Positions 1 to 6,142 of a stretch of DNA of 6,311 nt are shown here, piece after piece; within the stretch, counting starts at the first letter, position 1; the number at the start of each line of letters is the position of its first letter. Position numbers and translations under genes: made by a program. The notes beneath the pieces are model-generated. The model saw only the letters and a program-made list of their open reading frames with translations. It searched no databases and was not told where the DNA came from. This stretch comes from an uncultured Bacteroidota bacterium (GTDB lineage: Bacteria; Bacteroidota; Bacteroidia; Chitinophagales; Chitinophagaceae): positions 1 through 6,311 of the forward strand of contig CAIWHI010000295.1 of NCBI GenBank assembly GCA_903912435.1, read 5' to 3'.

Positions 1-34
1 AGGGCAAATTATGATGTCAAAACAATGATGGCAA

Positions 35-185
35 CTCCACTCCTGTTTTTAGGAGGGGACAGATTTAGCGAAGCTAAATCAGGGGTGGTTACGGCGAGGT
101 TAGCCGGATACGGATAGTCCACAGCACCCCATCCGCCCCAGTTTCGGCTACACCAAAACGTCCCCTCAAAAAAACAAGAGAGGAG
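35..185. repeat. MITE-like / REP-like intergenic element with 26-bp terminal inverted repeats
   Basis: The ends 35-60 and 160-185 are inverted repeats of each other, with 22 of 26 positions matching by eye; the inner 8 bp (GAGGGGAC / GTCCCCTC) are perfect. Further pairings lie inside: an 8-bp perfect hairpin at 62-80, GGGGTG (82-87) with CACCCC (125-130), TAGCCG (101-106) with CGGCTA (145-150), CGGAT (111-115) with ATCCG (131-135), and a tandem CGGATA pair at 105-116. The left end can also fold on itself (CTCCT 40-44 with AGGAG 51-55). No transposase and no clear target-site duplication is visible. The GC-rich element stands out from AT-rich flanks. From memory, GC-rich repeats with AGGAGGGG and AGGGGTGG motifs are common between genes in Bacteroidota, but I cannot check copy number. 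It could be a non-autonomous transposable element, a REP-like repeat, or a structured 3' region of the neighbouring transcript. Confidence 0.6.
62..80. repeat. Perfect 8-bp hairpin with GCGAAGC core
   Basis: GATTTAGC (62-69) and GCTAAATC (73-80) are exact reverse complements around a GAA loop (70-72). The core heptamer GCGAAGC (68-74) is a sequence known from biophysical work to form an unusually stable single-stranded DNA mini-hairpin with a GAA loop. The hairpin sits just inside the left terminal repeat of the 35-185 element, where a folded DNA structure could be a recognition site for a processing enzyme. That role is inference. Confidence 0.65.
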
Positions 186-300
186 ACCATTAATGCCTAT
201 TCAATTGTTTAATAATTACTTACGAATGTATATATAAATAAAATATTTGAGAAAATTAGAATGATCAGCCATAATCGTTGGTTCAAAACAAAATGTGCTA
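186..300. other. AT-rich intergenic stretch, no gene seen
   Basis: Together with 1-34 and the 35-185 element, this is the gene-free left end of the window. It is AT-rich, holds no plausible coding region and no RNA gene I recognise. It is the 3' flank of the minus-strand GGGP synthase gene, but no hairpin followed by a T-run on the minus strand was found, so how that transcript ends is unclear. Bases 1-34 may be the tail of an upstream plus-strand gene: two frames are open at the edge, one stopping at 26-28 and one running to 115-117. Neither could be assigned. Confidence 0.5.
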
Positions 301-1065
301 CTACCTCTCCACTAATCTCCGAGCTTCCCTTGTAGCCTGGGCCATATCTTTTATAAGCAATGGGTCGCGCTCAATGGCATTACCTACCACAATAAGGTTG
401 GCACCGGCTTTGCAATTGTCGTAAACTTTTTCGGGTGAGGTAATACCGCCACCTATAATGAGGGGGATATCTAAATGACTGCTCACACGGCTAATCATGT
501 CGGTTGATATAGGCCTGCGGGCTCCACTGCCGGCATCCATATAGATGATGTGCTTGCCTTGTAGCTCACCTGCCCACGCGGTGCAGAGGGCTATTTCGGG
601 TTTATCAGCAGGTATGGGCATTGAGTTGCTCATATAGCTTACCGTGGTTTGCACTCCGCCATCTATTAGTATATATCCTGTTGAAATTACCTCTAGTCCA
701 CTAGCCTTAACAATAGGTGCTGAGGCTACATGCTGACCAATTAATAGGTCAGCATTGCGGCTGGATAATAAAGAAAGATAGAGTAAAGCATCGGCATAAG
801 GTGTTACCTGTGCAGGGCTACCAGGGAACAGTACGACCGGAATATCGCTTTCGGTTTTGAAGCGCTGTATGCATAATTCCATTTGGTGGGCCATTAGCAA
901 GCTGCCTCCCATAAACAGGTAGTCAACCTTTGCGTCGTTGCAAAGGCGGGCCAGGTATTGCATTTCGGCAGGGGCAATTTTATCAGGGTCAGCAAGCACA
1001 GCAAAACCGCTTTTGTTTTGCGATTTAAGTACCCTTAGTTGTGCATAAATTTTTCCTGTGCCCAT
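301..1065 (-). CDS. Geranylgeranylglyceryl phosphate synthase family protein (GGGPS/PcrB, bacterial group II)
   Basis: This 254-residue protein is a full-length member of the GGGPS/PcrB TIM-barrel family, which joins a long polyprenyl diphosphate to sn-glycerol-1-phosphate, the first committed step of archaeal-type ether lipids. Family landmarks appear in order: LADPDK (24-29, the N-terminal Asp that helps bind magnesium and diphosphate), GGS (53-55), LFPGS (79-83), the SSRN segment (101-104), STGYILIDGG (128-137), YMDAGSGA (175-182), GGGI (205-208) and VVGNAIE (226-232). The last three form the glycerol-phosphate pocket at the barrel's C-terminal end. No signal peptide or membrane segment is seen, so it is cytoplasmic or membrane-peripheral. 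Bacteroidota members characterised in the literature are group II enzymes that make geranylgeranylglyceryl phosphate; whether this one prefers C20 or longer chains cannot be read from sequence. The ATG at 1063-1065 is the natural start and has no Shine-Dalgarno. The gene stands alone, with no other ether-lipid gene in view. Confidence 0.92.
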   Translation of the reverse strand: MGTGKIYAQLRVLKSQNKSGFAVLADPDKIAPAEMQYLARLCNDAKVDYLFMGGSLLMAHQMELCIQRFKTESDIPVVLFPGSPAQVTPYADALLYLSLLSSRNADLLIGQHVASAPIVKASGLEVISTGYILIDGGVQTTVSYMSNSMPIPADKPEIALCTAWAGELQGKHIIYMDAGSGARRPISTDMISRVSSHLDIPLIIGGGITSPEKVYDNCKAGANLIVVGNAIERDPLLIKDMAQATREARRLVER

Positions 1066-1087
1066 ATGTAATTATAAATGCCTGTGG

Positions 1088-1095
1088 CAAAGGTA
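1088..1095 (-). promoter_or_regulatory. Candidate -7 promoter element for the GGGPS gene
   Basis: On the minus strand this reads TACCTTTG, an exact match to the Bacteroidota -7 consensus TAnnTTTG recognised by their primary sigma factor. It lies 22 bases upstream of the start codon, which predicts a short leader of roughly 15-20 nt. No TTG-type -33 element was found at the expected distance. Confidence 0.5.
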
Positions 1096-1110
1096 ATCTT
1101 TTTGGTTTCA

Positions 1111-1145
1111 GGTTTGTGGTGGGGGAGGAAAATGGTGGGGAGGGG
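1111..1145 (+). other. G-rich tract upstream of the GGGPS promoter
   Basis: The plus strand is purine- and G-rich here, with runs of five, four and four G (1121-1125, 1137-1140, 1142-1145) and several GG pairs. Only three runs reach three or more G, so it falls short of a canonical four-tract quadruplex, though a two-layer or irregular structure is possible. It lies between the upstream gene's terminator and the GGGPS -7 element. No regulator site is recognised. Confidence 0.3.
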
Positions 1146-1170
1146 TATTTTGCTTATATACACCATAATC

Positions 1171-1201
1171 AAAAAACACCCTCCGGAAATACCGGAGGGT
1201 G
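1171..1201 (-). terminator. Rho-independent terminator of the NHL-repeat gene
   Basis: CACCCTCCGG (1177-1186) and CCGGAGGGTG (1192-1201) form a perfect 10-bp GC-rich stem with a 5-nt loop. Read on the minus strand the stem is followed directly by six T (1171-1176). It begins 22 bases after the TAA stop of the minus-strand NHL gene and separates it from the GGGPS gene. On the plus strand the hairpin is not followed by a T-run, so it should work in one direction only. Confidence 0.9.
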
Positions 1202-1223
1202 CACAAAAAAGATTGTATACGCA

Positions 1224-2618
1224 TTATTTGATGCTTACTTTTTCCCTATAAATATTTCCTTCTGTTTCCAACTTAAGGATGTAATTACCAGAAGCTAGGT
1301 TGGGGAAATTAACAGTTATGGTGGTTCCTGCATTACCACTTATGATACGTGTATCAACCACACGACCTAATAGGTCAGCTACTGATAGCGTACCATTATT
1401 TATTGCCACAGGAGTTTTAAATGTGAAACTGCCATTTGATGGGTTAGGAAAAATGTCCAGGCCAGATGTAGACGAACTTAATGTGTTAACTCCATTAGGA
1501 TGATAATCGCCTATTATCCTGATACGGTTATTACCAGCATCGGCAATATAGATAAGACCAGCTCCATCAATAGTTACTCCTAATGGTGAGTTTAATTCTG
1601 CTGCAACAGCCGGACCGCCATCACCACTAAAACCAGAAGTGCCATTACCTGCAATGGTAGAAATAATACCTGCAGGAGTTATTTTGCGTACCACATTATT
1701 ACCCTGGTCGGTAAAATAAACATTATAGCTACCATCCACTGCAACAGATGATGGAAAGTTAAGCATTGCTGCAGCAGCAGGGCCACCATTGCCTGTATAC
1801 CCCGGATAACCAATGCCGGCTAATGTGGTAATAGTATCCATGCTTACCTTCCTGATAGCATTGTTTTTGGAATCAGCAATATAAACAGTACCTGATACAT
1901 CAACTGCAACACCTTTAGGGCTATTCAACCTGGCTGACCTTGGGTTACCACCATCGCCAGTATATCCACCATGACCCAGGCCTAATCCTGCACCATAACC
2001 ATTACCTGCAAACGTGTGGATAAATCCTGCATTATCTACCAGGCGAATCACGTTATTGCCGGCATCTGCAATATATACATTGCCAAAGTTGTCTACAGCA
2101 AGGCCATAAGGGTAACGCAGTTTAGCATCAGTAGCCATTGCTCCATCACCTGAATAACCTGCTACACCCGAACCAGCTATGGTGGTAATATTACCTGTTA
2201 CATCTATTTTGCGCACTACATGATTGTTGTAATCGGCAATATATAAGTTATTTAATCCATCAAGAACTATGGCATATGGCCTGTCTAAAATGCAATCGGT
2301 GGCCTTGCCACCATCACCGGCATAGCCTGCGCTATCCTTGCCGGCATAGGTGCTAATAGTACTTAAAGCGTTCACTGCACGGATTACATGGTTGCCCTGA
2401 TCTGCAATAAATACTGCCGAATAATCGTGGGTTGCAACACCTGATGGGTTGTATAATGCAGCCGAAGTAGCGAAATAATTATCGCCACCATAGCTGCCCG
2501 AACCGGCGCCCGACCCATAACCATTACCTGCGAAGGTGTAGATATTCTGGGCATTAACCTGCGATATGGAAAGTGTGGCTGCAAGCAGCAATGATGAAAA
2601 AGTAAAAACTGATTTCAT
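1224..2618 (-). CDS. Secreted NHL-repeat six-bladed beta-propeller with T9SS type A sorting domain
   Basis: The 464-residue product starts with a clear Sec signal peptide (Lys2, hydrophobic 4-18, likely cut after VNA at 21-23). Six NHL repeats follow at about residues 55-82, 111-138, 167-194, 231-258, 286-313 and 342-369. Each has the pattern LNxPxGVAVD...VYIADxxNNxIRKI, which predicts one six-bladed propeller. Before most repeats comes a GYSGDGGPA-like loop (98-106, 154-161, 218-224, 273-281, 329-337; a degenerate copy near 42-50). Residues 387-464 are a type A T9SS sorting tail: it opens with LDIFPNPSNG, has a central DLLGRVV, and ends LASGNYILKLETEG and a Lys-rich close. The protein should therefore cross the outer membrane by T9SS and be released or lipid-anchored after tail removal. 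NHL propellers usually bind proteins or glycans; no ligand or catalytic residue can be named. It is a single-gene unit with its own terminator and promoter candidate. The ATG is chosen because it gives the signal peptide. Confidence 0.92.
   Translation of the reverse strand: MKSVFTFSSLLLAATLSISQVNAQNIYTFAGNGYGSGAGSGSYGGDNYFATSAALYNPSGVATHDYSAVFIADQGNHVIRAVNALSTISTYAGKDSAGYAGDGGKATDCILDRPYAIVLDGLNNLYIADYNNHVVRKIDVTGNITTIAGSGVAGYSGDGAMATDAKLRYPYGLAVDNFGNVYIADAGNNVIRLVDNAGFIHTFAGNGYGAGLGLGHGGYTGDGGNPRSARLNSPKGVAVDVSGTVYIADSKNNAIRKVSMDTITTLAGIGYPGYTGNGGPAAAAMLNFPSSVAVDGSYNVYFTDQGNNVVRKITPAGIISTIAGNGTSGFSGDGGPAVAAELNSPLGVTIDGAGLIYIADAGNNRIRIIGDYHPNGVNTLSSSTSGLDIFPNPSNGSFTFKTPVAINNGTLSVADLLGRVVDTRIISGNAGTTITVNFPNLASGNYILKLETEGNIYREKVSIK
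1993..2009. repeat. 17-bp direct repeat within the NHL gene, copy 1
   Basis: CCATAACCATTACCTGC occurs here and again, identical, at 2515-2531. Both encode the AGNGYG segment of a Gly-rich loop (residues 204-209 and 30-35). The longer loop between repeats 3 and 4 resembles the N-terminal loop before repeat 1, which suggests a duplication of a three-blade half-propeller or a local conversion. Confidence 0.7.
2515..2531. repeat. 17-bp direct repeat within the NHL gene, copy 2
   Basis: Identical to 1993-2009 on the same strand, 522 bp apart (174 codons, in frame). It encodes the Gly-rich AGNGYG loop at residues 30-35, just after the signal peptide. Confidence 0.7.
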
Positions 2619-2664
2619 AAATATTATTAAATGCTTTAGGTAATGCGTATTCTTTTATTCTGAA

Positions 2665-2672
2665 CAAATTTA
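2665..2672 (-). promoter_or_regulatory. Candidate -7 promoter element for the NHL-repeat gene
   Basis: On the minus strand this reads TAAATTTG, matching TAnnTTTG exactly. It lies 46 bases upstream of the ATG, predicting a leader of about 40 nt. No TTG-type -33 box was found at the usual spacing, and no Shine-Dalgarno precedes the start. The rest of the 2619-2803 gap shows no convincing terminator for the gene to its right. Confidence 0.45.
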
Positions 2673-2803
2673 GGTAAAAAACTGTAATAGTTTTAATTGT
2701 ATTACCTTGTATGTGCCAGCGGAGGACAAAATAGCAAAAAAACACATAACCTAAAAGGAAATCTCAAAAGGGTTAGTTCAATGTTTGATGAAGAAAAGCC
2801 AAA

Positions 2804-3961
2804 TTAATCGAGCTTGTCAATATAAATCAGCAATGAGTTCCAATCCATATAATTGGGGTTGATATCACTGCCATATACTTTATTGATAAAGGATGCCAGT
2901 CTTAACTTTACCTGGTCACGATTCTGTGATGCAAGTGAAATTACCTCATTATTATAGACTACAGTTATGCTATTGGCTTCAATATCTTCGGGACGGTAAA
3001 TATAATTCCTACCCTCATCATAAATATTGAGTTTGCCAAAGTGAATCAGCCTATAGAGTTTTTTATGATTATCACCTAGCCGAACCAAATCAAGCTCTTT
3101 CTGGTCTTCATTGGTGGCTACTACGCTTTTTAAACCTTTTTGATGGTTACGGAAAACATAATCATATTCCTGGGCCGTATCTGCTGTATATAATTTTATA
3201 GCGTGTTTTTTTATGGTCATGTTCCCACTTATGGTGTCGTTTTCAAACACCACATATCCATTAGAAACTTCCAGACTATTGTCATATACATCCTGGTCAT
3301 TATTGTTATTATAAGAATTATACCCACCCATTACTGGTGTGCCAAGGCAATAGTGTGGTGTAAACATAAAGTGCAGCCCCAAATTCCACATATCATAAAA
3401 AGGATTGTAGAAGTAGGGATTGTAGAAATATTGGTTATACCCATAATAGCCCCCATAAGGATAATACATATCGCCAGGATAATAAACCGAAACCGGTGCT
3501 CTATAACCGGCAAGTGAAGGTATGCGTGGTGCAGTGATACGGCTATTATGTGTTGCACTTGTGGCGGTGGCAAACCTGGGATATAGAGGACGACCTAATT
3601 TACTGGTTTGAATCATCCTTCCTGGTTGCTGAGAAATGTTGTTATTCCCACCTGAAAAATTTCTACCATTATTTGAGCCAGATGAATGATAGTTATTATG
3701 GTGGATATTACCACCAGAATAGGAATTGTGGCTGTTTTGGGTAGAACTGTGATTGTTATTATGGCTTGCCGGGTGGGAGTTAGAATTAGACGAACTATGG
3801 CTCACTGAATTGCTATGCGATGGGCTTCTTGATACATTATGACTCACACTGCTGTGGGAACTGCTTGTTCTTGTAACGTGACTGGAATTATGTTTTTGGG
3901 CGAGGCATATAATCCATGTGCCTAGTTGAATTAAGATAATAATAAGCAGGAAACGTTTCAT
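2804..3961 (-). CDS. Exported protein of unknown function with Ser/His/Asn-rich and Tyr-rich regions
   Basis: I do not recognise this 385-residue protein. It starts MKRF followed by a hydrophobic stretch (4-20) ending in CLA before Gln22, a likely Sec signal peptide. Residues 24-94 are low-complexity: 27 Ser, 13 His and 13 Asn in 71 positions, with His spaced every few residues. Residues 155-190 are Tyr-rich (13 Tyr in 160-189) and include a tandem YFYNP pair (179-188). From about residue 232 the composition becomes normal: a segment GYVVFENDTISGNMTI (236-251) looks like the opening of a beta-rich domain often seen in exported Bacteroidota proteins, and 255-385 is mixed alpha/beta. No lipobox, membrane helix after the signal, or T9SS tail is visible, so a periplasmic or surface location is likely. 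The His-rich part could bind metal ions and the Tyr-rich part could be adhesive or structural; both are guesses. It is probably transcribed alone, divergently from the VWA gene. Confidence 0.85.
   Translation of the reverse strand: MKRFLLIIILIQLGTWIICLAQKHNSSHVTRTSSSHSSVSHNVSRSPSHSNSVSHSSSNSNSHPASHNNNHSSTQNSHNSYSGGNIHHNNYHSSGSNNGRNFSGGNNNISQQPGRMIQTSKLGRPLYPRFATATSATHNSRITAPRIPSLAGYRAPVSVYYPGDMYYPYGGYYGYNQYFYNPYFYNPFYDMWNLGLHFMFTPHYCLGTPVMGGYNSYNNNNDQDVYDNSLEVSNGYVVFENDTISGNMTIKKHAIKLYTADTAQEYDYVFRNHQKGLKSVVATNEDQKELDLVRLGDNHKKLYRLIHFGKLNIYDEGRNYIYRPEDIEANSITVVYNNEVISLASQNRDQVKLRLASFINKVYGSDINPNYMDWNSLLIYIDKLD
3402..3430. repeat. Tandem 15-bp repeat encoding YFYNP twice
   Basis: Two copies, 3402-3415 and 3417-3430, differ at one of 14 bases and are offset by 15 bp. 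On the minus strand they encode two adjacent YFYNP units in the Tyr-rich region (residues 179-188) of the exported protein. Near-identical DNA suggests recent in-frame duplication by slippage, so copy number may vary between strains. Confidence 0.7.
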
Positions 3962-4000
3962 AAAAGCACAAATTAAGGGTCATCAATCCTAAAACATTCC

Positions 4001-4008
4001 CAAAGTTC
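4001..4008 (-). promoter_or_regulatory. Weak candidate -7 element for the exported protein gene
   Basis: On the minus strand this reads GAACTTTG, matching five of the six fixed positions of TAnnTTTG, 39 bases upstream of the ATG at 3959-3961. It sits in the 105-bp divergent region 3962-4066. That region is AT-rich with T-runs at 4035-4041 and 4044-4049 and gives no good -7 match for the plus-strand VWA gene. Confidence 0.25.
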
Positions 4009-4066
4009 ACATTTTAAATAATAACAGCCATTTATTTTTTTGATTTTTTCTTTAGCTTGCTGCTTT

Positions 4067-6106
4067 ATGCAATGGATATTCTGGATTTTAGCTATTATTC
4101 TATCAGTAGGGGCTGGTTATTGGGTTTATCTTGCCGATAAACGTAGGGCAGTGCCACTTCCCTGGCTTACATCGCTATTGCGTAGCCTTGTAGTCTTTTT
4201 TACTCTTCTGTTGGTTTTGCTTCCATCTATAGTAATCAACAAAAACGTAATAGAAAAGCCAATAGTCCTCTTGTTGCAAGACAATTCGCGCTCTGTTGCC
4301 AATGCATTGGGTAGTGATTCTACTAACTATAAGAAAAATGTAGAGGGGCTTACAGTAAAACTTTCTGATAAATATAAGGTAGTAAAATGGGGTTTCGGCA
4401 ATTCAGTGCAGCCCGATAGTCTATTTACCTACAACCAGCAGGCTACGGATATTTCTGCAGCTCTGGCAAGGGCTCAGGAGTTTTATGGTATGCAAAACCT
4501 GGGTGCTGTTATATTAGCAAGTGATGGTCGTTTTAACCAGGGAATGAACCCCATGTACCAGCAATTACCGCTGCATGCTACCGTTTACACTGTGGCCCTG
4601 GGCGATAGTACAGTTCAAAAAGACCTTAAAGTGAGTCGTGTTTATGCCAATAAAGTTGCCACCATCAATAGTAGTTTCGAGGTAAGGGCCGATGTGGTTG
4701 CTGCTCTTTGTAAGGGGTATAACAATAGCGTGATGATTAAGGAAAATGGCAATGTAATTGCCTCTGCCCCCTTAGCAGTGAACAGTGATAAGTTTGACAG
4801 GTCGGTATCTTTTTCTATTAAGGCTGATAAGCCAGGATTGCACCACTATACCATACAGGCACCCGAAACAGAAGGAGAAAAAAATACCGAAAACAACCGT
4901 AGGGATGTTTTTGTAGAGATTGTAGAAGAGAAAAAAAATATTCTTATAGCATCTGCAGCCCCACACCCAGATGTAAATGCCATAAAAGATGCCTTAAGTG
5001 GGTTAGAGAGTTATAAGGTTACAGTGGTGAGTGAAGATAATTTTCCTGCATCGCTAGATGGTTATAATGCTATCATTCTTCACGGGTTACCTTCGGTTAG
5101 AAAAAATATTAGTGCACAATTGTTGGCTGCTAAAAAGCCGGTATGGTTTATATTAAGTAGCCAAACAGGTTTTGTAGCGCTGAATTCTTTGCAGACTTTA
5201 ACCCATACTACCCTAACGCAGACCCCTGGTCGGGATATAGTGGGCGTGTATAACCCATCTTTCAATACGTTTACTCTGCCTGCTACTATACAGACAGTGA
5301 CCGACAAAATGCCTCCATTGCTCAATGTGGGTAATATAGTGCCTGCACCAGGTGCTAATATTCTTTTTTCGCAGAAAAATATTGACTCAACTACACAGGT
5401 GCCCATTTGGGTTTTGCAGCAAGGTAGTGTGCCTACTGCCATACTAAATGGTGAAGGACTGTGGCGGTGGAGGCTTTATGAGTTCAAAAACTTTAATGAC
5501 CATAATGTAATTGATGAGTGTATCAGGCAAACTGTGGCATTCCTATCGGCCAACAATAATGAGAAACCTTTCAATGTGGTATTGCCCAAATATGTATGGA
5601 GCGACCAGGAGGGGATTTCTATGAGTGCATGGCTACACAATGCCAATAATGAGCAGGTAAACACACCTGATGTACGCCTGTTAATAAGTGACAGTGCCGG
5701 TAAAAAGCAGAATTTCTCTTTTGAAAGGTCGGGGAATGCCTATGACTTGAATATTGGTATCTGGGCGGGTGGTACTTATACCTACAGTGCTCAAACAACC
5801 TATAACGACAAGACTTATACTGCCAATGGTAGCTTTGTGGTGGAGAGTATGCCGCTTGAATTAATGGAAAGTGGAGCAGATTATCCACTGCTTTTTGGCC
5901 TGGCGAAGAAGTATAATGGCGGGTTTGTAACCTCAGCTAATGTATCATCCCTTTACGACAGCATCAATCATAACGAACACGTGAAACCCCTAATCGTTAC
6001 CAATACCGAGACTGTTCCATTGGTAGACAGAAAATGGTATTTCTTTATTATTCTACTTTTAGCAGTTGCTGAATGGTTGCTAAGAAAATACTGGCTGGCT
6101 CAGTAA
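4067..6106 (+). CDS. VWA-domain integral membrane protein (BatA-like topology)
   Basis: This 679-residue protein has two N-terminal membrane helices (about 2-22 and 37-57), a large extracytoplasmic region, and a C-terminal helix (about 656-673) ending EWLLRKYWLAQ. A von Willebrand factor A domain follows helix 2 with a complete metal-ion-dependent adhesion site: DNSRS (72-76), Thr127 in ATDISAAL, and Asp153 in ILASDGR. About 187-286 looks like an Ig/CARDB-type beta domain. About 290-370 has an alternating strand-helix pattern (KNILIASAAP, YNAIILHGLPS, PVWFILSS) like a class I glutamine-amidotransferase-like fold without an evident catalytic triad. GEGLWRWRLYEF (462-473) is a motif I associate with this Bacteroidota family. 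The layout resembles Bat (aerotolerance) proteins but is longer; the role is unknown, perhaps metal-dependent protein assembly in the periplasm. ATG 4067 is preferred over an in-frame TTG at 4040 because it starts right at helix 1. No Shine-Dalgarno is visible. It ends in tandem stops TAATAA. Confidence 0.85.
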   Translation: MQWIFWILAIILSVGAGYWVYLADKRRAVPLPWLTSLLRSLVVFFTLLLVLLPSIVINKNVIEKPIVLLLQDNSRSVANALGSDSTNYKKNVEGLTVKLSDKYKVVKWGFGNSVQPDSLFTYNQQATDISAALARAQEFYGMQNLGAVILASDGRFNQGMNPMYQQLPLHATVYTVALGDSTVQKDLKVSRVYANKVATINSSFEVRADVVAALCKGYNNSVMIKENGNVIASAPLAVNSDKFDRSVSFSIKADKPGLHHYTIQAPETEGEKNTENNRRDVFVEIVEEKKNILIASAAPHPDVNAIKDALSGLESYKVTVVSEDNFPASLDGYNAIILHGLPSVRKNISAQLLAAKKPVWFILSSQTGFVALNSLQTLTHTTLTQTPGRDIVGVYNPSFNTFTLPATIQTVTDKMPPLLNVGNIVPAPGANILFSQKNIDSTTQVPIWVLQQGSVPTAILNGEGLWRWRLYEFKNFNDHNVIDECIRQTVAFLSANNNEKPFNVVLPKYVWSDQEGISMSAWLHNANNEQVNTPDVRLLISDSAGKKQNFSFERSGNAYDLNIGIWAGGTYTYSAQTTYNDKTYTANGSFVVESMPLELMESGADYPLLFGLAKKYNGGFVTSANVSSLYDSINHNEHVKPLIVTNTETVPLVDRKWYFFIILLLAVAEWLLRKYWLAQ

Positions 6107-6142
6107 TAAATCATTTTCTTAAAGGTATAAATTTAGCATTGG

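Noticed and set aside
11..34. Two 10-bp direct repeats (ATGATGTCAA, ATGATGGCAA) left of the inverted-repeat element
   Set aside because: Short, one mismatch, and not repeated on the right side of the element, so it is not a target-site duplication.
1..117. Open plus-strand frame from the left edge to a TAG at 115-117
   Set aside because: It runs through the inverted-repeat element, has no recognisable protein motif, and a short open run is expected by chance. A shorter frame stopping at 26-28 is equally possible as the end of an upstream gene.
2748..2775. Possible weak hairpin (AACC / GGTT) with a nearby T-run on the minus strand as a terminator for the exported protein gene
   Set aside because: The stem is only four pairs around a long loop, too weak to call as an intrinsic terminator.
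3203..3573. Open frames on both strands overlapping the exported protein gene
   Set aside because: They are shadows of its repetitive Tyr/Asn codons, with no start context and no sensible protein composition.
3969..3976. TTAATTTG on the minus strand as a -7 box for the exported protein gene
   Set aside because: It has the wrong TA spacing relative to TTTG and lies only 7 bases from the start codon, leaving almost no leader.
4040..4066. Lipobox-like SLAC near the alternative TTG start of the VWA protein
   Set aside because: There is no basic N-terminus or adequate hydrophobic stretch before the Cys, the residue at -3 is wrong for a lipobox, and the ATG downstream is the better start.
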